Assembly (NCBI GenBank): GCA_029261035.1 | Contig: JAJDCD010000023.1 | Span: 491,126 to 555,125, forward strand | DNA from: Candidatus Omnitrophota bacterium | Lineage (GTDB): Bacteria > Omnitrophota > Omnitrophia > Omnitrophales > JACROU01 | Direction of reading: 5' to 3' | DNA length: 64,000 bases | Shown here: piece by piece, positions 26,184 to 34,975 of the stretch | How positions within the stretch are numbered: the stretch's first letter is position 1 | How the letters are laid out: each line of letters opens with the position of its first letter | Program-made: the position numbers and the translations under genes | The notes under the pieces: model-generated | Told to the model about the DNA's origin: nothing | Seen by the model: the letters and a program-made list of their open reading frames with translations, nothing else | The model's database searches: none

Positions 26184-26879
26184 TTAACAACATCCTTTAG
26201 CAGGTTTCTTTTCGGATTCTGGGCTGTCACAACGAATCCATTCGTACAACAAAGCAGCAATCACAGCACCTATGGCAGGGCCTGTAAAATAAATCCACAA
26301 ACTTTGAAACTCTCCTTGAAATAATGCGGGAGCTAACGATCTGGCAGGGTTCATAGAAGCGCCCGTTAACGGACCTCCAACAAAAGCGCATAAACAAACT
26401 GTTGCTCCGATTGCAATACCAGCCATGGTACCAACAGCCCGAGTGTCTGTAGCTACAGAAATAATTACAAACATCAGTGTAAACGTTAAAACAATTTCCC
26501 ACCCGAGAGCTTTAAATATAGATATTTGAGGAAGTGTCGCTCCAAAATTTTCAGGAATATCTGGAAGAAGAAGCGTTAAAAGAAATAGAGCGCTGATACC
26601 ACCTAAGAATTGAGCGAGCCAATAAACGGGAAGTTCTTTTTTCGGAAAGTGCCTTGCAACTGTAAAGGCGAGTGTTACAGCGGGATTGAAATGAGCTCCA
26701 GAGATGTGTCCTAAAGCATAAATCATAACCATGATAACGATGCCGAAAACAACTGGGACTAATTGCGATGAAAAATATTCGGGGAATGTGTTAGATATAA
26801 CAATGCTCCCGCACCCCATAAAAACAAGGCTGAAAACACCAACAAATTCCGCGACTGTTTTGTGTAGTAGGTTTTGCAT
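26184..26879 (-). CDS. Aquaporin / MIP-family channel
   Basis: 231-aa channel with six membrane helices and both NPA boxes: SGAHFNPAVT (about residues 60-69) and TGASMNPARS (about 175-184). It opens with AEFVGVFSLVFMGCGS as most MIP proteins do. The selectivity-filter Arg follows the second NPA. The tail ends AKGCC, a Cys pair at the very C-terminus that is unusual for AqpZ. It may conduct water, or metalloids such as arsenite in the AqpS group, or ammonia; sequence alone does not decide. AAGGA ribosome site. Confidence 0.9.
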   Translation of the reverse strand: MQNLLHKTVAEFVGVFSLVFMGCGSIVISNTFPEYFSSQLVPVVFGIVIMVMIYALGHISGAHFNPAVTLAFTVARHFPKKELPVYWLAQFLGGISALFLLTLLLPDIPENFGATLPQISIFKALGWEIVLTFTLMFVIISVATDTRAVGTMAGIAIGATVCLCAFVGGPLTGASMNPARSLAPALFQGEFQSLWIYFTGPAIGAVIAALLYEWIRCDSPESEKKPAKGCC

Positions 26880-27018
26880 AAATATCCTTCTTCTTATTAT
26901 TTTATTATGAAGCCATTTTCTTAGGGAGTCAAGAGAGCTTTTGTGATAGGAAGCAAAATAGTTTTGCTGAAAATGAGAACCGGTGTTGAATAAGGGAATA
27001 TGGTTTGGTGGTGTGGAA

Positions 27019-28071
27019 TTAAGGTTTTAGGTCTTCAGCAGCAACAACATCTTTTCCGGATTTGTATCTCAAGATGTTGAATTGAGAAAACTTTACAAGA
27101 AATTCTCTTAGGCGAACAATTTGCATGATGATCCAAACATCGTCAGCTTCACCAAAATGATCCGATGAAGATAGGATTGTATAGGCAGGCACATTAATGC
27201 CGGCTAATTGATTCATGTCTTGGCTTGGAATATCCACAATTCCATCGGAGGCTTTGGATTGTTGTTTTGTTGCGATAGCTGGATTACCTCCTCCAATAAC
27301 AGAAACATAAAAAACATCTTCAGGTAGAGGTTTTAACTCAAATTCATTTAGCCCAATAATCATGTCGGTTGTGTTTCCATTAAGATTAATATCCTTACTT
27401 TTGAATCGATCAGAAGTAGTTGCTTCATTTCCACCATTTAAATAAAGGCTGTTTGTTCTTAAGTCTCGAACAGCATCTCCCGTTCTATCTACTTCCCAAA
27501 ATAAGTTTTGAATGGATTCAGGCACTAGCTTCATTAAAGGACGGTCTAAATCAAAATCACTTCCTTGATGGGGTGTTCCGATAGATACATTAGCGGCAAC
27601 GTCATTCCTGTAATAGTCGGATTGAAGATATTCTCTAGCAGCTAACCCTCCCATGCTATGACCAAATAGTACGACTTTATCTTCTTCATTAAGTTGTTTG
27701 ATGTATTCAATGGCTTTGGCTAATTCTTTGCCTTGTTGTTGAATAGCTAGCTGGGTGTCGGAGAAGGTGATGGAATAAAAATGAGCTGGAATTAAAGTGT
27801 TTTTTAATGGAAGTTGGATTACGCCATTTTGGGTGGTTATTTTTAAATCTCCACCGTAATACCAACCATAATCCTTGAATAGGCTAAACATTTTACTCTC
27901 GCTCCAAAACTTACCTGTAAAGCCAAGGCCAGGTATAAATATCTGTGGTGATTCAGGGGTGTAAGCTTCTTGACCACTAAAGCTTAAAAGTAAACGTTTG
28001 TCTTGATGAGCAGCACAGCCCGTCACCAAAATAGTCGAAATAATAAGAAAGGTAAGCAAATAATGTCGCAT
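27019..28071 (-). CDS. Lipoprotein alpha/beta-hydrolase (lipase-like)
   Basis: 350-aa predicted outer-membrane lipoprotein. The signal peptide ends in the lipobox LVTG|C (Cys at about residue 19). The nucleophile elbow GHSMGG (about 133-138) follows DKVVLF, and the probable Asp/His partners are in SSSDHFGEADD near residue 300; SIGTPHQGSDFD after the elbow is typical of triacylglycerol lipases and PGAP1-like esterases. The start at 28071 is preferred over 28122: it opens the lipoprotein signal and has AAAGGAG upstream. It would act on ester substrates at the cell surface or in the periplasm. Confidence 0.8.
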   Translation of the reverse strand: MRHYLLTFLIISTILVTGCAAHQDKRLLLSFSGQEAYTPESPQIFIPGLGFTGKFWSESKMFSLFKDYGWYYGGDLKITTQNGVIQLPLKNTLIPAHFYSITFSDTQLAIQQQGKELAKAIEYIKQLNEEDKVVLFGHSMGGLAAREYLQSDYYRNDVAANVSIGTPHQGSDFDLDRPLMKLVPESIQNLFWEVDRTGDAVRDLRTNSLYLNGGNEATTSDRFKSKDINLNGNTTDMIIGLNEFELKPLPEDVFYVSVIGGGNPAIATKQQSKASDGIVDIPSQDMNQLAGINVPAYTILSSSDHFGEADDVWIIMQIVRLREFLVKFSQFNILRYKSGKDVVAAEDLKP

Positions 28072-28240
28072 TTTATATTCTCCTTTAAAAAACAGATCAT
28101 ATACAAAAATCAGGAAAAGCACAACAGTAAGCAGCTAATAGAGTTAGGCGTAATGACAAATCGGTAGCAGGAGACTAATTTAGTAGGTTATTAGGGGATA
28201 AAAGAGTACAATGCATCCTTACTTATTAAAGGAGTTAAAT

Positions 28241-29575
28241 ATGCAAACGTCTCAGACGAGCTTTTTTCATCTTGGTATTGCGCCAAAGATGATTAAGCTA
28301 TTAGATAAACTAAAATTTATTCATCCAACACCTATTCAGCACAAGGCAATTCCTGTAGCTATTGAAGGGAGCGATATTTTTGGTGTTGCTCAAACAGGAA
28401 CAGGAAAAACCCTTGCTTTTGGCATTCCGACAATACAAAGATTGGCCGCTATGGAACGAGGGCAAGCGCTAATTGTGTTGCCAACCAGAGAGCTTGCACA
28501 GCAAGTGGAAGACGCTCTAGCACCTCTTTTACGTGATTTTGGGTTAGGCAGCGTTGTTTTGATCGGTGGGATCCCCATGCATCGTCAGTTTAAGAAACTA
28601 TCCAGGAAACCTAGAGTCATTATTGCGACTCCAGGACGTTTAATTGATCTTATGCATCAAAAAAGAGTTCATTTAAATGATGTTGAAATTCTAGTTTTAG
28701 ATGAAGCGGATCGAATGTTTGATATGGGTTTTCAGCCTCAGATTGAAGAGATCTTGAAAAAAATGAAGAAGAAAAGACAAACTTTATTATTCTCTGCAAC
28801 CATGCCAGAAGACATTGTTAAGTTGGCAACAGAACATATGAAGTTGCCGATTCGCATTGAAATTGCTCCTCCCGGAACAGCGAGTGAACAAATTTCTCAA
28901 GAACTGTTTATTGTTAAAGAAGAAAAGAAAAAAACTTTGCTAAAAGCATTGCTCAAGGACTACAGAGGCCCTATTTTGGTTTTTGTCAGAATGAAGGTGG
29001 GTGCTCAAAGAGTAAAGAAGATGATTTCTGAAATGGGTTTTGATGTTGCTGAAATTCATTCGAATCGAAGTATGGGGCAAAGGAAGCAAGCCATCGAAGG
29101 GTTTAAAAAAGGTAAATTTCAAATCTTAGTCGCTACAGATATTGCGGCGAGAGGAATTGATGTCAGTAATATTGAACTGGTTGTTAATTTCGATTTGCCA
29201 GAAGATGTAGATAGTTATGTTCATCGAATTGGACGTACTGGAAGGGCTGGCGCGGAAGGGCATGCTATTTCTTTTGCAAAACCGAATCAGGGTTTCCTTG
29301 TTACTAAAATTGAAAAAATGATTCGTAAAATATTACCTATTAGCCAACACACCGATCTTTCGGAAGAAAAGTTTGATAGGAGTTCGGGTTCTAGCGGCTC
29401 TAATTATAGAGGGCGAGGAGGGCGAAAACCTTCTGGGAATAGAGGGCGGCCTTCTTCTAATAATAGAGGCAGAACGTCTGATAGCAGAGGTAAGAAAAAG
29501 ACTTATTCAAGTAAGCCTAAGAGTAAATTTTTTGATAAAAAAGTTAAGAAAAAATCAAAGAAAAAAGCGAACTAA
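28241..29575 (+). CDS. DEAD-box ATP-dependent RNA helicase, RhlE-like
   Basis: 444-aa RNA helicase. Domain 1: Q motif (HPTPIQHKAIP), motif I AQTGTGKT, PTRELAQQ, TPGR, motif II DEAD, motif III SAT. Domain 2: VFVRMK, ATDIAARGID and HRIGRTGR (motifs V and VI). The C-terminus after about residue 375 is Gly/Arg/Ser-rich (SSGSNYRGRGGRKPS) and ends with a Lys-rich tail, as in cold-shock RhlE-type helicases. The start at 28241 is preferred over 28211 because AAAGGAG lies 6 nt upstream. It remodels rRNA or mRNA; a cold-induction role is common but not shown here. Confidence 0.92.
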   Translation: MQTSQTSFFHLGIAPKMIKLLDKLKFIHPTPIQHKAIPVAIEGSDIFGVAQTGTGKTLAFGIPTIQRLAAMERGQALIVLPTRELAQQVEDALAPLLRDFGLGSVVLIGGIPMHRQFKKLSRKPRVIIATPGRLIDLMHQKRVHLNDVEILVLDEADRMFDMGFQPQIEEILKKMKKKRQTLLFSATMPEDIVKLATEHMKLPIRIEIAPPGTASEQISQELFIVKEEKKKTLLKALLKDYRGPILVFVRMKVGAQRVKKMISEMGFDVAEIHSNRSMGQRKQAIEGFKKGKFQILVATDIAARGIDVSNIELVVNFDLPEDVDSYVHRIGRTGRAGAEGHAISFAKPNQGFLVTKIEKMIRKILPISQHTDLSEEKFDRSSGSSGSNYRGRGGRKPSGNRGRPSSNNRGRTSDSRGKKKTYSSKPKSKFFDKKVKKKSKKKAN

Positions 29576-29624
29576 CGTAAAAGGTTGAAAATGGTTTGAT
29601 CGATTTATGATAGATCCTTTAGAG

Positions 29625-29656
29625 GCGTTGCTGTTATAATACAGCAGCGCTTTTTT
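29625..29656 (+). terminator. Terminator with TATAAT loop (second copy)
   Basis: The stem GCGTTGCTGT pairs with ACAGCAGCGC (one G-T pair) and is followed by six T. The loop gives TGTTATAAT exactly as at 20243-20278, and the stem differs by compensating changes. The carbonic anhydrase gene starts 38 bp downstream. Confidence 0.85.
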
Positions 29657-29693
29657 ATTATTTGTTTAGTTCGAACTGTTGTTAAGGAAAATT

Positions 29694-30242
29694 ATGCATA
29701 GACTTGTATTAATTAAAAAAAAAGATGACCTTCCTCAGGAATTTCAAGATACACCTATTCAAGATTTGCTGTTATACCACAATGTAAAAGTTCCCCATAA
29801 AAATTATGAGCAAGCGGATTTACTTATCGGTATGTGTATGGACAATCGAAAAACACTGAATATCCCTGAAAACTTTGCTTTTATTATTAGAGCGGGCGGA
29901 GCCAATTTGCGCTATAGTGAATTTAAAGTCTCTTATGCTATAGCTGTTGGTGGTGTGAAACACATAGCTCTTATGGGACATACTCAGTGTGGTATGGTGA
30001 ATCTAAATTCTAGAAAAGAGCAATTTGTTCAAGGTTTGTGTGATCATGCGGGTTGGGATGCTAAAGAAGCGGAAGAGCATTTTTTGAAATATTCATCTAA
30101 GTTTGAAATTGGCAATGAAATAGATTTTATCTTAAGTGAAACCGAGCGCCTTTCTGAAAAATACCCTAAAATTAAGATAGCTCCTCTGTTGTACAAGGTA
30201 GAAGACAACCTTATCTATTGGATTGATTCATCCTCCTCATAA
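29694..30242 (+). CDS. Beta-carbonic-anhydrase-family protein
   Basis: 182-aa protein. The zinc ligands are recognisable: CMDNR (about residues 47-51; CxDxR motif) and GHTQCGM (about 106-112; HxxC motif), with the hydrophobic FIIRAGGA between, as in beta-carbonic anhydrases. It is slightly shorter than typical enzymes, like the small clade with incomplete substitution of secondary residues, so reversible CO2 hydration is likely but not certain. The ATG at 29694 has AAGGA about 6 nt upstream; the TTG at 29679 lacks one. Confidence 0.8.
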   Translation: MHRLVLIKKKDDLPQEFQDTPIQDLLLYHNVKVPHKNYEQADLLIGMCMDNRKTLNIPENFAFIIRAGGANLRYSEFKVSYAIAVGGVKHIALMGHTQCGMVNLNSRKEQFVQGLCDHAGWDAKEAEEHFLKYSSKFEIGNEIDFILSETERLSEKYPKIKIAPLLYKVEDNLIYWIDSSSS

Positions 30243-30259
30243 GCTTTATCTGACATTTT

Positions 30260-30288
30260 TTGCACCTTCAGAATTCATAGGGTAGACT
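30260..30288 (+). promoter_or_regulatory. Candidate sigma-70 promoter of small secreted gene
   Basis: TTGCAC, a 17-bp spacer and TAGACT. It lies about 70 bp before the start of the gene at 30357 and just after the carbonic anhydrase gene. Pattern match only. Confidence 0.35.
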
Positions 30289-30356
30289 TAAATATAGATG
30301 TAAAAGACACTTAGAAACATCATTATTTAACCTAGTTCAACCCTTAGGAGGTTCTT

Positions 30357-30638
30357 ATGAGACACCTTAAGAGACTCGTTGTTGCATTGACTGTATTCGC
30401 AATCATGATTACAGGTCCTAATGCAATTAAATCCTCATATGCTATGTCACTTCATGATGCTGTGAGTATCATTCATAAATATGGAAACAAAGATATCAGT
30501 GTAGTTCGTAGAATCAGCCCACCATTGGCTTCTAAAGTCCAAGGAGGTTGGGATTCGATTTATCACTGGTGTGATGATAATGATACAAATCGTGTTGTAT
30601 GTATCAGTGTGGCTGTGACATTAGCGGCATCTGAATAA
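30357..30638 (+). CDS. Small secreted protein of unknown function
   Basis: 93-aa protein with a signal peptide (RHLKRLVVALTVFAIMITG, then SSYAMS, cleavage near residue 29). The mature part is about 64 residues with two Cys, one in HWCDD and one in VVCIS, that could form a disulfide. No known domain is recognised. The ribosome site is excellent (TTAGGAGG), and a strong terminator follows within 12 bp, so this is a single-gene transcript that may be highly expressed. Confidence 0.65.
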   Translation: MRHLKRLVVALTVFAIMITGPNAIKSSYAMSLHDAVSIIHKYGNKDISVVRRISPPLASKVQGGWDSIYHWCDDNDTNRVVCISVAVTLAASE

Positions 30639-30649
30639 TAAAGAATTTA

Positions 30650-30685
30650 GCCGAACCTATTTTTCCAGTAGGTTCGGCATTTCTT
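30650..30685 (+). terminator. Rho-independent terminator, GCCGAA type
   Basis: Perfect 10-bp stem GCCGAACCTA/TAGGTTCGGC followed by ATTTCTTT. It ends the 30357 transcript. Confidence 0.85.
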
Positions 30686-30768
30686 TACCCTTTTCTTAAG
30701 TAAATCCCTGAAATTGCCGATTAATTAAAGGTGTTTTTTCGCCATTTAATAATACAAAAGGGACTATT

Positions 30769-32325
30769 GTGACTCCAAGATATCTTATTTTTAGTTTAAT
30801 TCTCATTGTTGCTTTTACAGGATGCTCTTCTCTGAAGAAGAAGGAAAAACAATCTTCAGAAGCAGAGATTGTTATGGATGTATTGAAAGAGCAAAGTGAG
30901 GAGATAAAAAGGTCCTCGCCTAAAGTTTATTTGAAAGGTGTAGAGAATTTAGAAATTCGTTTTGATGAAAATAGTACAGACAATGTTCTCGACCTTACTT
31001 GCCAAGGAGCTTCGCTTTCTGCATTGATCCATCATTTGTTAAAAGAATCTGGAATGTCTTATTTCTTTAAAGATACGGGAATATATGGGACAGTTACAGC
31101 AAATTTCAAAAATAAATCTTTAATTGAAGCTGCTAATTTAATTTTAGGGCCTAGTGGTTTTTTTGCTAGTTTAGACAAAGACGTTTTGATTATAGAGAAG
31201 AAAGCTTCTCTGCCACCATCTCCTCAAGAAGGAAAGGCGACAGTAAAAAGTAAAAGCAAAGATAGTAGTGACGCTGATAGTGACTCGGATTCTGTGACAA
31301 CTTCCACAAAGAAATCTTTTTCTATTGAAGTTCCTTTAGACTATATCGATACAAAAACGGCTTTTAAAGTTTTGGATGGCTTGTATCCAAAAGATTTAGT
31401 TTCTGGAAATAGGTCGGTTAATTTTGGAGTTGCTCAAAGTAATAGCAGTGTTTTTCTTCAAGGTCCTGAGCAGTTAGTTCGTGAAGCAGCTACGAGTATA
31501 AAACAAGCAGATCAGCGCTTGCCGCATGTATTTATTGAAGCATTGGTCATAGAATATAATGTGGATGCAGCGTTGGAGTTTGGTATCGATATTACGAATG
31601 GTCAGGGTAATCGGTATTCTAATGTTCGAGCGGATATTGGTTCGCTTGCGGCAGATGCTTTTTCTTTTATGTATACCGCTGGAGCACAGGCAAGAAATGA
31701 TTTTACGACTCAATTTGTAGCGAGTATTGATTTGCTTCTTAAAAACGAATTAGCTCGTATTATTTCCCGACCTTATATTTCAACGCTCAGTGGGCAAGAA
31801 TCTAAGATTGATATTACTAATGATAGGTACATAGTTGTAGATACAGCTTCAGGTGGAGCTACAGTAACAACTCCTAAGGCAGTCTCTAGTGGAGTTATTT
31901 TTTCAGTAACTCCAACGGTATTAAATTCTGAACTCATTCAAATGAATATATCTGTTGAAGATTCTCAGTTTGTTGCAGCTGCTGGAAATATTGCGGTTGA
32001 GGTTGATAAAAATCAAGCGTCGAATATTATGCAGGTTCGAAATGGAGAACCCATTGTTATTGGAGGATTGTTGTCTAACAAGAAAACAGATGTTAAGAAT
32101 GGACTTCCGATTATAAAAGACATTCCTTTTATTGGAGATATTTTTGCAGAAACAAGACAAGAGATACAAAAAGTAGAAGTTTTGATCTATATCGTACCTT
32201 ATATTTGGGAACCTAGTCTTGTTAAACCTTTAAGAGCGGAAGATGTTTTGATGCCAGGTAAAGCAATCGAAGAACAAAACTTTTTAGAAAAAAGATTGGC
32301 AAAAACTAATTTGCGAACAGCATAA
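30769..32325 (+). CDS. Secretin-family protein (GspD/PilQ-like)
   Basis: 518-aa outer-membrane secretin. It begins with a lipoprotein signal (LIVAFTGC, Cys about residue 19). Residues about 60-145 form an N0/STN-like domain (VLDLTCQGASLSALIHHLLKESG). A Ser/Asp-rich linker (about 160-180) is followed by an N1/N3-like domain (FKVLDGLYP). The secretin core spans about 245-495: VFIEALVIEYN, ISRPYISTLSGQESKIDI, VIFSVTPTVL, VRNGEPIVIGGLLSNKK and IPFIGDIFAETRQE, ending VLIYIVPYI. The start is GTG with AAGGGA upstream. It would form a type II secretion or pilus pore; no other gene of such a machine is in the window. Confidence 0.85.
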   Translation: MTPRYLIFSLILIVAFTGCSSLKKKEKQSSEAEIVMDVLKEQSEEIKRSSPKVYLKGVENLEIRFDENSTDNVLDLTCQGASLSALIHHLLKESGMSYFFKDTGIYGTVTANFKNKSLIEAANLILGPSGFFASLDKDVLIIEKKASLPPSPQEGKATVKSKSKDSSDADSDSDSVTTSTKKSFSIEVPLDYIDTKTAFKVLDGLYPKDLVSGNRSVNFGVAQSNSSVFLQGPEQLVREAATSIKQADQRLPHVFIEALVIEYNVDAALEFGIDITNGQGNRYSNVRADIGSLAADAFSFMYTAGAQARNDFTTQFVASIDLLLKNELARIISRPYISTLSGQESKIDITNDRYIVVDTASGGATVTTPKAVSSGVIFSVTPTVLNSELIQMNISVEDSQFVAAAGNIAVEVDKNQASNIMQVRNGEPIVIGGLLSNKKTDVKNGLPIIKDIPFIGDIFAETRQEIQKVEVLIYIVPYIWEPSLVKPLRAEDVLMPGKAIEEQNFLEKRLAKTNLRTA

Positions 32326-32355
32326 ATTATTTGTCATTGAGAAGTTTTTAGGGAG

Positions 32356-32388
32356 GCCGAATCATATCGTGTGGTTCGGCTTTTTTTG
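32356..32388 (+). terminator. Rho-independent terminator, GCCGAA type
   Basis: GCCGAATCA pairs with TGGTTCGGC (one T-G pair) and is followed by seven T. It lies 30 bp after the secretin gene. Confidence 0.85.
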
Positions 32389-32420
32389 ATTTTAATAGCG
32401 TAGATTTGCCCGAGGTTTTT

Positions 32421-32612
32421 ATGTTAGAAAATGACATGGATTTTTTTTGTCCCTATTGTGATTCTCCTCAATCTATTCGTTTAGATGTGAGCGGAGGAAC
32501 TCGACAGTCTTTTGTTTCGGATTGTGAAGTTTGTTGTCAGCCTATTTTAATCCGTGCGGAATTTGATGCTGATTCTCTTGTTAACTTTTCTACTGAAAAG
32601 GAGAATGAGTAA
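32421..32612 (+). CDS. CPXCG-family cysteine-rich protein
   Basis: 63-aa protein of the CPXCG family: FFCPYCDSPQSI near the N-terminus and SDCEVCCQPI in the middle form a four-Cys zinc site. Length and spacing are normal for the family, whose function is unknown. The ATG at 32421 is chosen because CGAGG lies 5 nt upstream; the TTG at 32406 has no site. The next gene begins 3 bp after its stop, so the two are cotranscribed. Confidence 0.85.
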   Translation: MLENDMDFFCPYCDSPQSIRLDVSGGTRQSFVSDCEVCCQPILIRAEFDADSLVNFSTEKENE

Positions 32613-32615
32613 TTT

Positions 32616-33182
32616 ATGTTTGATCTGCTCTCCCTTAGTTCTTTGTTTGCTCATGCCAATTTAGAACCTCCCGAGGGGGCTTTGAGTGGATTTTTACATC
32701 CCTTTTTAGGATTTGATCATTTATTGGCTATGGTTACGGTAGGGTTGTTAAGTGCTGTGATGGGTGGTCGAGCTATTTGGTTGGTTCCGATTTCATTTGT
32801 TTATATGATGCTTTTTGGGGCTATGTTGGGGCTGGGAGCTGTGATGTTTCCTTTTGTGGAATACGGAATAGCCTGCTCTGTTTTGGTTCTAGGAGTTGCA
32901 TTGTATGTTATGAGAAAAGGGTCTTTAATTTGGACAATGCTTGTTGTTGGATTATTTGGATTGTTTCATGGACATGCTCATGGGTGGGAAATGCCTACGG
33001 CAGCTAAGCCTTATTATTATGTAATTGCCTTTCTAGCTTCAACCATTATGCTCCATTTATCCGGAGTTTTTATAGGAATATATGCAGTTAAAACAGAAAG
33101 TAGATTGAAGGGATTGAGGCTCAGCGGGCTTATTATCGCTTTGATAGGGATGGTGCTTATACTGAAAGTCGCTTTTTTATAG
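32616..33182 (+). CDS. HupE/UreJ-family membrane protein (probable nickel transporter)
   Basis: 188-aa membrane protein with six or so helices. GFLHPFLGFDHLLAMVTVGLLSA (about residues 22-45) is the HupE/UreJ hallmark with conserved His and Asp, and FHGHAHGWEMP (about 110-120) is the second His-rich motif. The family imports nickel or cobalt for hydrogenase or urease; neither enzyme is in the window. The N-terminal signal-like part of typical HupE is short here. It partners with the CPXCG gene only by position. Confidence 0.85.
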   Translation: MFDLLSLSSLFAHANLEPPEGALSGFLHPFLGFDHLLAMVTVGLLSAVMGGRAIWLVPISFVYMMLFGAMLGLGAVMFPFVEYGIACSVLVLGVALYVMRKGSLIWTMLVVGLFGLFHGHAHGWEMPTAAKPYYYVIAFLASTIMLHLSGVFIGIYAVKTESRLKGLRLSGLIIALIGMVLILKVAFL

Positions 33183-33264
33183 GGGTAGAAATTTATATAG
33201 GGACACATCTTCTTTTTTATTTTAGACTACTCTAAATGATTACTGAATAAACTATGGGGGATTT

Positions 33265-33516
33265 ATGGATATCGCAGGATTGCGCCATTTTTTTGGTTGG
33301 TGTGCCATTCTCAACATGGGATTGTTGATGTATTGGTTTGTGTTTGTTCGACTTGCAGGAGATTGGGTTTATAACGTTCATTCAAAATGGTTTGTTCCTA
33401 TTACGAGAGAGCAGTTTAATGGAATACATTATGCAGGAATCTCGTTTTTTAAAATAGCAATTTTTGTTTTTAATATTGTTCCTTATTTAGCTCTTTTGAT
33501 TATTCAAAACAAATAA
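33265..33516 (+). CDS. DUF6868-family small membrane protein
   Basis: 83-aa protein with two membrane helices (about residues 10-30 and 55-78). The sequence opens LRHFFGWCAILNMGLL and has WFVPITREQFNGIHYAGISFFKI, both typical of the DUF6868 family, whose role is unknown. It has a plausible ribosome site (GGGGGA). Length is normal for the family. Confidence 0.75.
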   Translation: MDIAGLRHFFGWCAILNMGLLMYWFVFVRLAGDWVYNVHSKWFVPITREQFNGIHYAGISFFKIAIFVFNIVPYLALLIIQNK

Positions 33517-33622
33517 ATGGACAGCCATGCACCATGCAAAGACAGGGGTCTGATGACCCATTGCGAGGTGCTTGGCTCGTCATAAACACACTTTATTCGA
33601 GTGTTTAAGCGAGGAGGAAAGC

Positions 33623-34168
33623 ATGAAAAGAGTAGGTCTTTTTTTAATTGTGTTTGGATTAGTTTTTTCTTTTAATTCTCAAGCAATGGCTAAATCTGCT
33701 GGAGAAATTGATGCTGGAGTTAGAGATACCCTTAAGTTGTTTAACGAGCAAGTGTATGATGGGAACGACTTGGTTAAGAAAGCAGCTGGAGCTCTTGTGT
33801 TTCCTTCAGTGATAAAAGCGGGGATTGGCATTGGGGGAGAGTATGGAGAAGGGGCTTTGTTAATTAAAGGAAAAACAGAGGATTATTATAGTACAGCTTC
33901 TGGGTCTGTCGGTTTTCAGTTAGGGGCGCAAAAGAAGCGTATTGTCATTTTATTTAATGATGAAAGTACCCTTAAGCATTTTCAAAAAACTAAGGGTTGG
34001 AAGGCTGGGGTAGATGCCTCAATTGCTTTGGTGACCGTTGGCGCTGGGGGTTTTATCGACACAGATAAACTAAATGAGCCTATTGTTGGTTTTGTGATTG
34101 GTCAAAAAGGGTTGATGTATAACCTTACTTTAGAAGGCTCTAAGTTTACTAAACTTAATCGATCTTAA
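33623..34168 (+). CDS. YSC84/SYLF-domain periplasmic protein
   Basis: 181-aa protein with signal peptide (KRVGLFLIVFGLVFSF, then SQAMA). The mature part matches the SYLF (lipid-binding) domain: LVKKAAGALVFPSVIKAGIGIGGEYGEGALL near residue 50 and GFQLGAQKKRIVILFND near 95. Bacterial members are secreted and thought to bind phospholipids; exact function is unknown. The ATG at 33623 is preferred over 33572 because GAGGAGG lies 5 nt upstream and the signal peptide starts there. Confidence 0.85.
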   Translation: MKRVGLFLIVFGLVFSFNSQAMAKSAGEIDAGVRDTLKLFNEQVYDGNDLVKKAAGALVFPSVIKAGIGIGGEYGEGALLIKGKTEDYYSTASGSVGFQLGAQKKRIVILFNDESTLKHFQKTKGWKAGVDASIALVTVGAGGFIDTDKLNEPIVGFVIGQKGLMYNLTLEGSKFTKLNRS

Positions 34169-34183
34169 CAGAAAGAAGCGTTA

Positions 34184-34510
34184 ATGGCTGTAGGAAGTGC
34201 ATGGACTTATCTCTTTGTGGCAGGTGTTTTGGAAATTATTTGGGCTGTTAGCTTAAACTCGACTCAAGGTTTCACGAAACTTTTACCATCCGTACTTGTC
34301 CTTGTTGTTATGGGCTTCAGTGTTTTCTGTCTTTCTCAGGCAGTTAAAGGCTTGCCGGTTGGCACAGCTTATGCGATATGGACAGGGATAGGAGCATCCG
34401 GCACAGTTATTTTTGGGATGCTTTTTTTTGGAGAAGCAGTTCAGTTTTTAAGAATATTTTGTATTTTTCTTATTATTGCAGGAACTGTAGGTCTTCGTTT
34501 TTTTAACTAA
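34184..34510 (+). CDS. SMR-family exporter, SugE/Gdx-like
   Basis: 108-aa small multidrug resistance protein with four membrane helices. GVLEIIWAVSLNSTQGF has the essential membrane Glu and the WAVSL form of the SugE/Gdx subgroup, and LPVGTAYAIWTGIGASGT is the matching helix 3. Gdx proteins export guanidinium and work as antiparallel dimers. It begins 15 bp after the SYLF gene, so no guanidine riboswitch fits between them. Confidence 0.85.
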   Translation: MAVGSAWTYLFVAGVLEIIWAVSLNSTQGFTKLLPSVLVLVVMGFSVFCLSQAVKGLPVGTAYAIWTGIGASGTVIFGMLFFGEAVQFLRIFCIFLIIAGTVGLRFFN

Positions 34511-34534
34511 ATTATTTATTTAAAGGAGAATAGA

Positions 34535-34963
34535 ATGGCAACGCAAGTAACCTCAGAACAAAAAGACATTACATTAGAGCAAGCAAGAGCGATCGTAACA
34601 GCAGCTGTAGAAAAATCAAAAGAGATTAATACCAAGATGGATATTGCTGTTGTGGATGCAGGGGCCAATTTAAAAGCTTTTGCTCGTATGGATGGCGCTT
34701 GGTTAGGTTCGATTGATATTTCAATTAAGAAAGCAAAGACAGCGCGTTTCTTTGATATGAACACAGGGTCTATTGGAGAGTTGTCTCAACCGGGTGGCCC
34801 ATTGTTTGGAATTGAACACTCTAATGAAGGCTTAATTTCTTTTCCAGGAGGGATTCCCATTAAGAATCAAGAAGGAGAAGTTGTTGGTGCTATTGGTGTT
34901 TCAGGAAGCTCTGTAGAAAATGACCATGCTGTTGCAGAAGCAGGTCTTACCGTATTAAGTTAA
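34535..34963 (+). CDS. GlcG/HbpS-like heme-binding family protein
   Basis: 142-aa protein of the GlcG/HbpS family. [20 protein letters not shown] near the start, [19 protein letters not shown] (about residue 38) and [20 protein letters not shown] (about 105) are the conserved blocks. Members bind haem or small metabolites; the in vivo role is often unknown. No signal peptide is present, so it is cytoplasmic. AAAGGAG ribosome site. Normal length. Confidence 0.85.
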   Translation: MATQVTSEQKDITLEQARAIVTAAVEKSKEINTKMDIAVVDAGANLKAFARMDGAWLGSIDISIKKAKTARFFDMNTGSIGELSQPGGPLFGIEHSNEGLISFPGGIPIKNQEGEVVGAIGVSGSSVENDHAVAEAGLTVLS

Positions 34964-34975
34964 GGAGAGTTGATA

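Noticed and set aside
33517-33622. Complete GTCATTGCGAG repeat before the SYLF gene
   Set aside because: Only a short match (CATTGCGAGG) is present without the partner arm; the local GGGTC/GACCC hairpin is too small to call.
34169-34184. Guanidine riboswitch before the SugE/Gdx-like gene
   Set aside because: Only 15 bp separate it from the upstream gene, too short for any riboswitch of that class.
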